Assembly: GCF_001953865.1 (NCBI RefSeq)
Contig: NZ_MQUQ01000007.1
Span: 58,960-122,959 of the forward strand
From: Amycolatopsis coloradensis
Lineage (GTDB): Bacteria; Actinomycetota; Actinomycetes; Mycobacteriales; Pseudonocardiaceae
Length of the DNA stretch: 64,000 nt
Direction: 5' to 3'
The position numbers and the translations under genes are program-made. The notes under the pieces are model-generated. The model saw nothing but the letters and a program-made list of their open reading frames with translations, did not search any database and was not told the DNA's origin. Below, piece by piece: positions 33,102-42,000 of this stretch (positions are counted from its first letter, which is position 1; each line of letters starts with the position of its first letter).

Positions 33102-33800
33102 TTGAATTCGAGTACGGCCCGAGAAGGCGGGTGGCCGTCGGGCGAAGCCGGTCCGGGTGGGGCCTTGGTGTTCCTGCCCGAGCCGGGTGAATGTGCGGGA
33201 CGGCTGGATCCCGGCCAGGCGCTGATTCCCGACGTGCTCGCCCGGCGCCTGGACTTCCACGTCCAGCCGTCCGTGTCGCCGTGGGCGATCTCGCCGATGG
33301 CCCGCACCGTGTGCGAGCACATCGACTACGAGTCCCTGCACAGTGAGCGGCCGGAGTTGTTCGAGAGGCGCCAGCAGTTCGGCACACCGGCGATCGAGCA
33401 GATGTGGGAGGCCAAGCACCTGCTCGCGGAGCTGGGCTATCACCTGTGCCTGGATGTGCAGATCGAAGACGTCGACGGCGAGCTGGCGCTCGTGGTGTTC
33501 GGGGCGGGCGTCGTCGGGCGCCTCACGGATCGGGCCTGGGCCGCGGTCGCGGGCATCCTCACGACGGACTCGTCCTCGATCGTGGAACCCGTCGCGGATG
33601 TCTCGCGGTTCGCGTCGCCGGTGCGTCCGGCCCGGCCGTCGACCTCGCGGGGCAAACGGAAACTGCCCACGGCGGTCACGCCGCTGGGATGGCAGGTCGG
33701 GGACTGGGCGCACACCTGGTGGGGCTACCCGCTTTTCGGCGCGCCCGGTGCGCACGTGGTTCCGGCCGAGTTCGGGCCCGGTGCCCGGAACGTGGCCTGA
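33102..33800 (+). CDS. Hypothetical 232-residue protein
   Basis: TTG start after GGGGGG; the frame opens MNSSTAREGGWPSGEAG. It is soluble with mixed alpha/beta pattern: FLPEPGECAGRLDPG, a Trp/His-containing middle (CEHIDYESLHSERPELFERR) and a hydrophobic strand (ELALVVFGAGVVG) followed by a C-terminal Trp-rich tail (GDWAHTWWGYPLF). No signal peptide or membrane helix. Not recognised. It stands alone behind the TTAACT dyad copy 1, with a 474-base non-coding gap after it. Confidence 0.55.
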   Translation: MNSSTAREGGWPSGEAGPGGALVFLPEPGECAGRLDPGQALIPDVLARRLDFHVQPSVSPWAISPMARTVCEHIDYESLHSERPELFERRQQFGTPAIEQMWEAKHLLAELGYHLCLDVQIEDVDGELALVVFGAGVVGRLTDRAWAAVAGILTTDSSSIVEPVADVSRFASPVRPARPSTSRGKRKLPTAVTPLGWQVGDWAHTWWGYPLFGAPGAHVVPAEFGPGARNVA

Positions 33801-34041
33801 GAAGTCCTCCGTCGATTCGCGGGCCGGATGCCACGGAATCCGACTGCGTTGCTTGCCGGCTCGTGTCCACGGCAGCTCGGTGTCCACATCGGACGCACGG
33901 GTTTGCTCGTCGACTCACGCAGTCACCCGGCCCGCGACTCGACGGTTCCTGGGGAACAGGACGGCTGCTCGTCGCTACAGCACTTCGCGGTCTGCACCTC
34001 AGAGATCGCAGCTCCCCGGTAGCGGCATCACAGCAGCCGAA

Positions 34042-34246
34042 CCGGTCTCGCCGCAGTCCCGCCGGATGGGTGTCCTGGGCCGGGACGCGGCGAGACCGGC
34101 CTTACCAAGTTCTTCCCTCCGAGCTGGGGGTTCGGAGGGGAACAGACCGGCCGCAGGCGCCGCCTGTGTCCCCAGCGCAGCGGCAACGCCCGGTCGTGCT
34201 GGTTCCGCCGCGTGCCCCTCCCGGCCTAGAGCGCGGCGGAACCAGC
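34042..34246 (+). terminator. Two strong stem-loops in a 474-base non-coding gap
   Basis: CCGGTCTCGCCGC (34042-34054) pairs perfectly with 34087-34099, with an inner GTCCCG/CGGGAC extension. GCTGGTTCCGCCGCG (34198-34212) pairs perfectly with 34232-34246, ending 28 bases before the lipoprotein start. The gap 33801-34274 contains no credible gene. The hairpins may terminate the upstream gene and shape the leader of the next. Confidence 0.55.
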
Positions 34247-34274
34247 TGCCCAACCCGGACCAGAGAGGGAACGC

Positions 34275-34682
34275 GTGACCACGACCCGAACCCACCGCGC
34301 CGCCGTGGCATCCGCGTCGTTCGTGGCGGCCCTCGCCCTGCTCGCCGGGTGCAGCTCGCCCGCGGCACCCGCGCCGGCGGGCCCGATCTCGATGCCCCCG
34401 GCGGACGCGCGCGGCCCGGTGATCGACACCGACGCGGAGGTCGCCTGGACGAATCGACATCCGGGCTGCATGACGATGAGCGCGGCGGTAGCGGGCGTGG
34501 GGAACCAGGTCTTCCGGGTCACCGGCCCGGCCGCGCAGCGGCTGCGCGAGGAGGCCGAGCGCGGCGCGCGGCCCGCCGGGCAACACCTGCGGGTGCGCGG
34601 TTACGTCGACACGGCCCAGGACACCGCGGTCTGCGGCCCCTTCCGCGCCTTCGTGCTGACGGAGGTAGTCGCCACCGTGTAA
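34275..34682 (+). CDS. Secreted lipoprotein, 135 residues
   Basis: GTG start after GAGAGGGAAC. Signal peptide with Arg, a hydrophobic core and lipobox LLAGC (Cys at about residue 26), then a Pro-rich linker. The mature domain has two more cysteines (HPGCMTMS; DTAVCGPF) that could form a disulfide, and beta-strand pattern (QHLRVRGYVDTAQD). No family recognised. The following 34683-35049 holds no gene, only an AT-richer stretch around 34690-34800. Confidence 0.65.
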   Translation: MTTTRTHRAAVASASFVAALALLAGCSSPAAPAPAGPISMPPADARGPVIDTDAEVAWTNRHPGCMTMSAAVAGVGNQVFRVTGPAAQRLREEAERGARPAGQHLRVRGYVDTAQDTAVCGPFRAFVLTEVVATV

Positions 34683-35049
34683 TCGCCGGTTCGCGCCACG
34701 GAACTCAGCCGGTCCGAATTGTTTCGGACCGGCCAATGGTGCATTCGCATATTGTCGCCGGAATGTGCTTGATGGAAGTATTTGTGATTTGTCCGGAAGG
34801 TATTGACTGGGACTTGACCGGCTGCGAAGCTCTGCACCGGGTTGGCGGATAGTGCCAGCTCAGGAGGATCGGCACAGGGGAACGCCGGTCCGCACCGGGG
34901 GATAAGGGAAAAGCGATCAGGGGATGACGAGGAATGGCCGTCCGGCTGTGTCCTTGTCACATTCCGCCTTTCTGAGCGTTGTCGCAGGCGCTCGTTCGCG
35001 CGATCCGGTGTCACCGATAACGCGTGCTAAGAACACGGGGGAATTACGT

Positions 35050-37002
35050 ATGGCAGTGCGATCAGCCCGCATCGCGGGCGTGATGGCGGGGGCCGCGGTG
35101 CTGGCCGGGCTGGCCGCCGTGCCGGTCTCGGCGCAGGTACTCGACGGTCATCCGGGGGAGGCCGACCGCACCGTGGTCGCGGGCAGCCGCCCGGCGTGGG
35201 CGACTCCGCAGGCGAAGGTGTCCGGTGTCGACGGCGGGCAGCAGCGGGAGGTGAAGCTTGCGCTCGGCCTGCGGGATCAGGCGGGCGCGCAGCGGCTGGC
35301 GAAGGCGGTGACCACACCGGGATCGCCGCAGCACGGGAAGTTCATCGACCAGCGGCAGTTCGTGGAGCGGTTCGGGCCCACCGCCGAGTCCGTGGGCAAG
35401 GTGCAGGACTGGCTGCGTGAGCGCGGACTGCAGGTCGGGGAGGTGGCGGCGAACCGGCACTTCGTCACCGCGCGCGGCTCGGTCGATCAGCTGCAGGACA
35501 CCTTCGGGATCAAGCTCGCGACCTACCGCAAGGGCACGCTGACCCTGGCCGCACCCGAAAGCGAGATCACGCTGCCGAGGGCACTGGGATCGGCGGTCAC
35601 CGCGGTGCTCGGGCTCGACGACAGCGACCGCGCGGTCACCGCGACCTCGCACCGCGACCGGGTGGACGGGCGCGGCGCGGGAACCCGGCCGCAGGCGGCG
35701 GACGAGCCCAACCAGTACTGCGCGCGGTACTGGGGCGAGCAGAACAACACCGCGGTGCCGCAGAAGTATCCGGCCGGGCGGCAGTCCAACGCCAACTGTG
35801 GCTACACCGTCCCGCAGGTCCGCGCGATCTACGGGCTGACTGCGGCCAACACCGGCGCGGGGCAGACCGTGGCGGCCACCGGCGTGTACGCGTCGAAGAC
35901 GATCGTCGCCGACACCAACAGGTGGGCGGCCGAGGTCGGCGGCACCCCGCTGGCGGCCGGGCAGTACGAGAACAACATCGCGCCGGGTGGCCTGCCGACC
36001 AACTGCCAGGGCGGCGATGGCGAGCAGGCCTGGAACTTCGAGCAGACCATGGACGTGCAGGCGATCCACGCGACCGCCCCGGCCGCGAAGATCATCTGGT
36101 ACGCCTCCAAGGACTGCCTGGCCTACGACGGTCTCAACCGCGCGGTCGCCGACAACAAGGCCAGCATCATCTCCAACTCCTGGGCCTCCAGCGCCCGGGA
36201 CAACGAGGTGTCCCCGGCCACCCGGACCCAGTTCGAGGACATCGCGATCCAGGCCGCGGTGCAGGGCCAGGCGCTGCTGTTCTCCTCCGGTGACACCGGC
36301 GACGACTCGATGGGCAGCCGCGCCCCGGGCGTCCGGTTCCCGGTCGCGTCGCCGTGGGTCACCTCCGTTGGCGGGACCACCGTCGCGGTGGACAAGGACA
36401 ACAAGGTCGTTTTCACCGCCGGGTGGGAGTCGGCCGGGAACACCCTGACCGGCGGCAAGTGGGTTCCGCAGAACGACAAGGACGGGCGGTTCGCCGGTGG
36501 CGCCGGCGGCGGTGTCAGCTCGTTCTACGACGCGCCGGACTACCAGCAGGGCGTGGTGCCCTCGTCGGCGAATGGTAAGCGCGCGATCCCGGACATCTCC
36601 GCGCTGTCGGACCTCTACACCGGCATGGCGGTCGGCGCGACCGGCAAGCAGGGATACGGGAAGGGCCCGTCGGGTGGCACCTCGCTCGGCTCGCCGCTGA
36701 CGGCAGGGATCTTCGCCAACGCCCAGCAGGCCCGCGGCGTCACCCGCCTCGGCTTTATGAACGGCGCGCTCTACGACCTGGCTCGCGACACCGCGGCGAT
36801 CACGGACGTGACCCCGCAGAAGGCCGGGATGTGGACCAACGGCATGGGCGTCCCGACCGGCGTCACCGCACCGACGGGGCCCGGTGACTACCTCGTCGAC
36901 GTCGACGACAAGCCGCAGTCGATACAGACGGCGAAGGGCTGGGACCGGGTGTCCGGCCTCGGCACCCTGGGCGACCGCTTCGTGGAGCGGTTCGCGAAGT
37001 AG
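35050..37002 (+). CDS. Secreted S53-family (sedolisin/kumamolisin) serine protease
   Basis: ATG preceded by GGGGGAATTACGT gives 650 residues. A signal peptide (MAGAAVLAGLAAVPVSAQ) is followed by a pro-kumamolisin activation region (about 50-200; HGKFIDQRQFVERFGPT). The catalytic domain has the family Glu and Asp in NFEQTMDVQAIH at about 330, the oxyanion Asp in SSGDTGDDS at about 413 and the nucleophile in SGGTSLGSP at about 541. Family members are acid-active secreted endopeptidases. Placed first in a run of three exported proteins with the same GGGGGA ribosome-site style. Confidence 0.85.
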   Translation: MAVRSARIAGVMAGAAVLAGLAAVPVSAQVLDGHPGEADRTVVAGSRPAWATPQAKVSGVDGGQQREVKLALGLRDQAGAQRLAKAVTTPGSPQHGKFIDQRQFVERFGPTAESVGKVQDWLRERGLQVGEVAANRHFVTARGSVDQLQDTFGIKLATYRKGTLTLAAPESEITLPRALGSAVTAVLGLDDSDRAVTATSHRDRVDGRGAGTRPQAADEPNQYCARYWGEQNNTAVPQKYPAGRQSNANCGYTVPQVRAIYGLTAANTGAGQTVAATGVYASKTIVADTNRWAAEVGGTPLAAGQYENNIAPGGLPTNCQGGDGEQAWNFEQTMDVQAIHATAPAAKIIWYASKDCLAYDGLNRAVADNKASIISNSWASSARDNEVSPATRTQFEDIAIQAAVQGQALLFSSGDTGDDSMGSRAPGVRFPVASPWVTSVGGTTVAVDKDNKVVFTAGWESAGNTLTGGKWVPQNDKDGRFAGGAGGGVSSFYDAPDYQQGVVPSSANGKRAIPDISALSDLYTGMAVGATGKQGYGKGPSGGTSLGSPLTAGIFANAQQARGVTRLGFMNGALYDLARDTAAITDVTPQKAGMWTNGMGVPTGVTAPTGPGDYLVDVDDKPQSIQTAKGWDRVSGLGTLGDRFVERFAK

Positions 37003-37094
37003 CCGGATCACGTTCCCGGGGTGGTGCGGCGGCCGCGCGCCACCGCACCACCCCGGCCAGCCACCACCGCACTGTCCCTGGGGGAGAACACATC

Positions 37095-38066
37095 GTGGGA
37101 AAACACCGCCTGCCCGACCCGGCCGAGGAGGACGGCAGCCGCGGCGTCGACGGCGCCGGCGCCGAGCTCGGCGCTGAGGAGGTCCTCACTCCGACTCCGG
37201 CGGGTCCGATCGGCCGGGGCCGTGTCGCCGTCCTGCTGGTGGCATTCGGGGTCCTGGCCGTGGTGACGCTGATCGTGCTCGCCATGGCCTTCTCTGCCCC
37301 TGACCCGGCTTCGCCGAGCGGGCCGGTGGACGGAGTGAGTGCCAGCAAGCAGGCCGTCGAGCATGACGTGATCGTGGCGGCGATCGCGGTCAGCGACGAG
37401 GACCTGGCGGCACTGCCGCAGCAGTCGACTTTCGCTGATCTGCCCGCCGCGCCCCGGGATCCCGCGCCGGACCAGCCACCCAGCGGGCTGGTGCTGCATC
37501 CGCGCGCGACGGTGCCGCTCTACGCGGCGCCCGGCGGCGCGCCGATCGCGGCGCTGCCGCCCACGCAGCTGGGCTCCGACACCTGGGTCCCGGTCGTCGA
37601 CGAGCGGCCAGGGTGGGCGATGGTGCTGCTCCCGGGCCGCCCAAACGGCGCGGCCGCCTGGCTCTACCGCGACGACCCGCGCCTGGACGAGGCCCGCACC
37701 CCGTACCTGCTGCGCCTCGACCGCGCCACCTACCGGCTCGAGCTCGTGCACAACGGGGCGGCGACCCGCGCCTGGACCGTCGGGATCGGGAAACCGGCGG
37801 CTCCGACCCCGGCGGGCCGCGCGTTTCTGCTCGCCTCCATCCGCGACACGAAACCCACGTTCAGTCCGATCGTGCTGCCGCTCTCGGCGCACTCGGACAC
37901 GTTCACCACCTACGGCGGAGGCCCCGGCACGGTCGGGATCCACACCTGGCCGACCGCCGAGGTCTACGGCAAGTCCTCGTCGGACGGATGCATCCGCGTC
38001 CCGGCCGACGCCCTGCAGATCATCAGCAGCGAAGTGCCGCTCGGCACGCCGGTGCTGGTCCGTTGA
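37095..38066 (+). CDS. Membrane-anchored L,D-transpeptidase (YkuD domain)
   Basis: GTG with GGGGGAGAAC upstream; 323 residues. A cytoplasmic acidic N-terminus, one membrane helix at about 40-60 (VAVLLVAFGVLAVVTLIVLA), an SH3-like middle and a C-terminal YkuD catalytic domain with the conserved GIHTWP and, at about 294-301, SSDGCIRV with the catalytic Cys. The family makes 3-3 peptidoglycan cross-links outside the membrane. Encoded between a secreted protease and a secreted repetitive protein, it may help open or rebuild the wall at a transfer site; that is inference. Confidence 0.85.
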   Translation: MGKHRLPDPAEEDGSRGVDGAGAELGAEEVLTPTPAGPIGRGRVAVLLVAFGVLAVVTLIVLAMAFSAPDPASPSGPVDGVSASKQAVEHDVIVAAIAVSDEDLAALPQQSTFADLPAAPRDPAPDQPPSGLVLHPRATVPLYAAPGGAPIAALPPTQLGSDTWVPVVDERPGWAMVLLPGRPNGAAAWLYRDDPRLDEARTPYLLRLDRATYRLELVHNGAATRAWTVGIGKPAAPTPAGRAFLLASIRDTKPTFSPIVLPLSAHSDTFTTYGGGPGTVGIHTWPTAEVYGKSSSDGCIRVPADALQIISSEVPLGTPVLVR

Positions 38067-38121
38067 GTCACCACCACATGGTCCGGCCCGCACCGGGGCG
38101 GCCGAACAACAAGGGGGAGAA

Positions 38122-38847
38122 GTGGCCCGTACCAACAACATCAGCCCGCGGGTGATGCTCGCGGCACTCGCGGTGGGTTCCGGTATCGCCGGGCTCGTCG
38201 TGCACGGAGCCGAGATGGCGGCGGCGGCCGAGGCGTCCACCGCCTACGGCGTGTCCGCCACCGGCCCGGACCCGCTCGGCGCCCAGCCGTCGGTGAACTC
38301 GGCCGGGGAGGTCAAATCCGGCTCAGCCGGGTCGATCCGGTCCAAGACCGGTCTCGTCGTCGCGAGCGGGCTGGCCGTGAAAGCCGGGGCGGGCACCGCC
38401 TCGGCCACCGTCGGCAACGTCACCGTGGGCGGGAAGTCGATCGGCGCGGTCTCCACGACCTGCACCAACGGGCGTGCCTCCGCCGGGCGATCCGGCACGG
38501 TGAAGCTGTCCGACACCCTGTCGGTCACCTACGGCACCGCCGCCGGCGGCAAGGCCACCGGCGCCACCATCAAGCTCACCGGCGCGGGCGGCAAAGGCGC
38601 GACCATCCAGGTCGCCGTCATCTCCTGCGGGACCGGTACGCCGCCGACCAACCCGCCGACCACGCCACCGGAGCCCGGGAAGCCGGCGACCGGCAAGCCC
38701 GCGCCGGGCAAGCCGACCACCGGCGCACCAGCACCGGGACAACCGGGTAAGCCGACCGTGGGCAAGAGCGGCACGAAGTCCAAGGGCGAGACGAAGACCG
38801 CGCCCAAGCCCGAGCCGAAGCCGGGCCACCACGCCGTGACCGGCTGA
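38122..38847 (+). CDS. Secreted protein with GKP-repeat tail
   Basis: GTG immediately after GGGGGAGAA; 241 residues. Signal peptide (MLAALAVGSGIAGLVVHG, cleavage near AAAAE), a Gly/Thr/Ser-rich beta-type domain with a Cys pair (VSTTCTN; VAVISCG), then a low-complexity tail of Pro-Gly-Lys repeats (PGKPATGKPAPGKPTTG). The tail resembles wall-associating linkers. Unknown function. It follows the transpeptidase in the same apparent operon. Confidence 0.65.
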   Translation: MARTNNISPRVMLAALAVGSGIAGLVVHGAEMAAAAEASTAYGVSATGPDPLGAQPSVNSAGEVKSGSAGSIRSKTGLVVASGLAVKAGAGTASATVGNVTVGGKSIGAVSTTCTNGRASAGRSGTVKLSDTLSVTYGTAAGGKATGATIKLTGAGGKGATIQVAVISCGTGTPPTNPPTTPPEPGKPATGKPAPGKPTTGAPAPGQPGKPTVGKSGTKSKGETKTAPKPEPKPGHHAVTG

Positions 38848-38864
38848 CCGCAGCCGCCTGGCCA

Positions 38865-38904
38865 GCGCGGCCTGTCCCTGTCAGGAGACTCGGGCAGGCC
38901 GCGC
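38865..38904. terminator. Terminator-like stem-loop between convergent genes
   Basis: GCGCGGCCTG (38865-38874) pairs perfectly with CAGGCCGCGC (38895-38904), between the plus-strand secreted gene and the minus-strand regulator, so it can serve both directions. Confidence 0.65.
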
Positions 38905-38929
38905 ACGGGTTCGGCCGCACGTGCTCCGG

Positions 38930-39355
38930 CTACGAGGCGGCAGGAATGTCGGCCTCGGCTTCGTGCGTCTCCAGCCTCAACACGCACTCGTTGATGACGT
39001 GCTGCAACAGGCCGTTCTCACGCAGCCAGTCAATCATCGCCAGCTGCTGGTCGACCTTGCCCGTGATCGTCGGGTCCGCGTCGGGGTCGAGATATCCCTT
39101 CCTGGCGCCGAAGAACTTCTCCAAGGCGCGGAGTATCCGTGCCCTGGGGATGCCGCGCTTCCCGCGCCGGAGATAGCTGACCTGGGCATCGGAGATCCCG
39201 ATCGCGGCAGCGACCTCTTTGTTGGGGTACTCGACATCGCCGCCGTCAGGGCGGACGGTGCGGAAGAGCTTGTTCAGCTTGCGGGTGAACGCGGCCAACT
39301 CGGGGTTCTGCTCGACCTCGGTTGGTGGTGGTGATGTTCCCCCAGAATCGGACAT
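38930..39355 (-). CDS. XRE-family regulator, EspR-like
   Basis: Start ATG (MSDSGGTSPPPTEVEQ) preceded by GGGGATGATGAA; 141 residues. A helix-turn-helix lies at about 40-80 (NKEVAAAIGISDAQVSYLRR) and FTRKLNKLFRTVRPDGG just before it matches the start of EspR-type regulators (typically LNxLFxTVxPP). A C-terminal dimerisation part follows (LAMIDWLRENGLLQHV). EspR-like proteins control secretion and wall genes in actinobacteria. Its promoter region shares a dyad with the type IV secretion locus, so it is a candidate regulator of both. Confidence 0.65.
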   Translation of the reverse strand: MSDSGGTSPPPTEVEQNPELAAFTRKLNKLFRTVRPDGGDVEYPNKEVAAAIGISDAQVSYLRRGKRGIPRARILRALEKFFGARKGYLDPDADPTITGKVDQQLAMIDWLRENGLLQHVINECVLRLETHEAEADIPAAS

Positions 39356-39540
39356 TTCATCATCCCCTTTGGTGTGGCTACCGGCTCTGGAGGGATCCAG
39401 GGCGAGCCGGTAGGTGGGTGCCACGCAAGGACAGCTACAGAGAAATACTAGACCCACGAACTCCCCAGTTCCGTCACCGTACGTTACACGACTAGGCCGA
39501 ACGGGTGGAGTGATCAACGGGGGGTTGGCAAACGTCTCGA

Positions 39541-39577
39541 TTGCCCTAGGGTGGCCAAAGGGGTTAACTGTAGTTAA
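39541..39577 (+). promoter_or_regulatory. Promoter with TTAACT palindrome, copy 2
   Basis: TTGCCC (39541-39546), a 17-base spacer and TTAACT (39564-39569) form a plus-strand promoter, and TTAACTGTAGTTAA (39564-39577) is a dyad covering the -10. GATTGCCCT upstream and CGCTGGTA downstream recur around the 46.69-kb copy. It reads toward the GGDEF gene. A short frame after it (GTG about 39600, 31 codons, ending GYGMCC) has GGGGAG upstream and may be a leader peptide. Confidence 0.55.
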
Positions 39578-39920
39578 TTACGCTGGTAGGGGAGCCAACG
39601 TGGGGGAAAAACGTCGCGCAGCCGACTCTGGCTGCAACTTTTCGTATTGGCGAGCGGTCTCGCGCACTCACCGTGGGTACGGGATGTGCTGCTGACGATC
39701 ACCGCCAGATGGCGCCACCCGGATGGGTAGTGGCCGACGAGCCAGCCCGGAGACGAAGCCCCGGGCGGCCCGCCGGCGACAGTCGGAACGTCTCAGCTCA
39801 CCAGCATCGACCCCAGAGCGGCGGCAGGTATGTCAGACCTGCCGCCGCGAGACCCGCTGCGTTCCTGGATGGATCGCGGGCCGGACGGTGCACACCGAGC
39901 AGTGAGATGAAAAAAGGGGA

Positions 39921-40061
39921 GATCACATGTCGCGGTCGCGGGACATAACTGGTGCCTCCTCTGTGTAAGCGAGGGCCCGGAAAGGCCAACTCGAATGGAC
40001 CTGTCATCAAGGGGGGTTGCAGTCGCAGGCTGTATCAGCCTGATCACATGTCGCGGTCGCG
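39921..40061. repeat. Duplicated GATCACATGTCGCGGTCGCG with tiny frames
   Basis: The 20-base sequence occurs at 39921-39940 and 40042-40061, each followed about 10 bases later by GCCTCCTCT. Read on the minus strand each unit is a ribosome site (AGAGGAGGC) plus a 6-7 codon frame (MSRDRDM at 39923-39946; MRDRDM at 40044-40064). Read on the plus strand the first copy opens MSRSRDITGASSV after GGGGAG. The rest of 39356-40289 contains no larger gene. Confidence 0.45.
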
Positions 40062-40289
40062 CATGGCCGGGCCTCCTCTCCTGGACGACGTCACGGAAGA
40101 GGAAGGACAGGGGCGGAAGGACCGGCTATGCGCCGCGCGGGCAGCGGCCGTCGTGATCGCGTGATTACGAGTCGCGCCGGTAGGGGAGCAGCACAAGGTC
40201 ACCTCCGCTGCCTATCGGCCCCGAGGCGCGAGGTGAGAGCGGCAGGTCGTGGGTGGCTGCGCCTGTCGCACATCAGGGGGTTAATGAGG

Positions 40290-41792
40290 ATGGGGGATCA
40301 TAGGGTGTCACGGGCCCGGAACGGGACGGAAGCGCGGTCCGGTGACGATTCGTGTCGGTCGAAGGACCGCCTGCGCTCGCTGAGCGGTCCCACCGTCGCC
40401 GCCGTGGTCGTGATCGACCTCGCGGGGCTGGCCGCCATCGCCTACGGCTGGCTCGCCTCCCGAGCCCCGCAGCAACACCATTGGATCCTGTTCGCCCTGT
40501 TCGTCGGCGCCGCGCTGACACACATGGCGCTGACCCGGCCGTCGGAAGAGCGCCGGCGTGACGCTCGCCTGGTGCGCGGGAAAGTGGAGTTCGTCGACCA
40601 GACCAGCCTGTGGTTCGCCTCGGCCGCCCTGGTGCTGCCGACCACCCTGGCGCTCGGGCTGGTCGTGATCGTGCGAACACGCCGGTACTTCGTCGCCCGC
40701 AAACCCCTCGGCCTGTGGACCAGCAGCACCGCGACCGTCGTGCTCGCGGTCGTCGGCGTCGGCATCGCCCGCGATCTCGTCGACGCCCGGACCTGGCTCA
40801 GCCACACCATCACCTTCGACACCGCCGCCGGAGGCCGGGCCGTCATCGTCATGACCGTCGCGGTCGCCGTCTACTTCCTCTCCGAAGCCGTCCCGATCGG
40901 CATCTACCGCGGCATCCGCTGGAGGAAGTGGCGCCTCGCCGACATGATCGGCACCTGGGAGGACAACAAGCTCCTCCTGCACACCCTGGCACTCGGCATG
41001 GCCGCCGCGCTCGTAGCGGTCGCGCTCCCGCTCGGCCTGCTGGTCATCCTGGCCATCGCCGTGCGCGACACCCGCAACATCGGCCGCATCGCGGCACTGG
41101 AAACCGAAGGCGAACAGCACCGAACCGACGCCCTGACCGATCCCCTGACCGGCCTGCCGAACCGGCGCGGGTTCACCGCGCTCGCCTCCGCCGCCGTGGA
41201 GATCGACCACGCCAACGGCCGCCCCACCGCGATGCTCATGCTCGATCTCGACTACTTCAAGAGATGGAACACCCTGCTCGGTCACCCGGGCGGGGACAAG
41301 GTCCTCACAGCGCTGGCGGCGGTGCTGCGCCGAGAGACCCGCGTCGGTGACCTCCTCGCCCGCATGGGCGGTGAGGAAATGGCCGTCGTCCTCCCGGGCA
41401 CGAACTGGACGACCGCCATCGACGTCGCCGAGCGCATCCGTGCCGCGGTACAGAACCTCGACACCGAGATCATCAAACCCGCCGGTGGTGCCCTGATCAG
41501 GCTCGGGCACAACGGAATTCCCCGCTGCACGATCTCCATCGGCATCGCCGCCTCGCCAGAACAAGGCGCCACGCTGACCGAGCTGGAGACCTACAGCGAC
41601 CAAGCACTCGAGGCCGCCAAAACCAACGGCCGCAACCAGGTCGTCGCACTGGCCATGCTCACGTCCTTGGCGGAGACCACGAACGCACCCGCACCCGCAC
41701 CTGCGCAACGGCAGAACACGGACGAAGACGCCGTGGGCAAGGCCTTCGCAGAGGAACTGCTGGCCCTCAACGGCCAGTCCCACGTTCGCTGA
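40290..41792 (+). CDS. Membrane GGDEF-domain protein (putative diguanylate cyclase)
   Basis: ATG at 40290 has GGGGG nine bases upstream; ATG 40284 is an alternative. 500 residues. About six membrane helices in the first 260 residues, then a GGDEF domain: TDPLTGLPNRRGF, LDLDYFKRWNTLLGHPGGD at about 318-336 and the signature MGGEEM at about 360, where the fifth position is Met rather than Phe. The metal-binding Asp and Glu are kept, so cyclic-di-GMP synthesis is plausible. An Ala/Pro linker and acidic tail end it. The promoter upstream carries the shared dyad. Confidence 0.75.
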   Translation: MGDHRVSRARNGTEARSGDDSCRSKDRLRSLSGPTVAAVVVIDLAGLAAIAYGWLASRAPQQHHWILFALFVGAALTHMALTRPSEERRRDARLVRGKVEFVDQTSLWFASAALVLPTTLALGLVVIVRTRRYFVARKPLGLWTSSTATVVLAVVGVGIARDLVDARTWLSHTITFDTAAGGRAVIVMTVAVAVYFLSEAVPIGIYRGIRWRKWRLADMIGTWEDNKLLLHTLALGMAAALVAVALPLGLLVILAIAVRDTRNIGRIAALETEGEQHRTDALTDPLTGLPNRRGFTALASAAVEIDHANGRPTAMLMLDLDYFKRWNTLLGHPGGDKVLTALAAVLRRETRVGDLLARMGGEEMAVVLPGTNWTTAIDVAERIRAAVQNLDTEIIKPAGGALIRLGHNGIPRCTISIGIAASPEQGATLTELETYSDQALEAAKTNGRNQVVALAMLTSLAETTNAPAPAPAQRQNTDEDAVGKAFAEELLALNGQSHVR

Positions 41793-41807
41793 TCAGGAAG
41801 GTCCCCG

Positions 41808-41990
41808 ATGCGCGCCGACCGGCGAGCACCGGGGATACCACCCACCGTCGCGGGCCTGGTGCCCCCGACGACGTACATCCTGCCCCCTCACGCGACACGC
41901 GCCAGATACCGGGCGCATGCGAACGAACCGCCCGCCACCGCCATACTCGGCACTTCATCAGCCGCGAGTCGCCGACGCCGCGCACGTTGA
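41808..41990 (+). CDS. Hypothetical 60-residue peptide
   Basis: ATG with AGGAAGG upstream, 15 bases after the GGDEF gene. Sequence MRADRRAPGIPPTVAGLVPP, rich in Pro and Arg, no domain. The ribosome site and spacing favour translation; composition is weak evidence either way. Confidence 0.35.
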   Translation: MRADRRAPGIPPTVAGLVPPTTYILPPHATRARYRAHANEPPATAILGTSSAASRRRRAR

Positions 41991-42000
41991 CAGGAGCACC

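Noticed and set aside
35062..37011. Long minus-strand open frame of about 650 codons
   Set aside because: It is antisense to the S53 protease gene, Arg/Val/Gly-rich with no domain, and is the usual mirror frame of GC-rich coding DNA.
40128..40289. N-terminal extension of the GGDEF protein
   Set aside because: The upstream in-frame sequence is Arg-rich without ribosome site, while GGGGG lies at good distance before ATG 40290.
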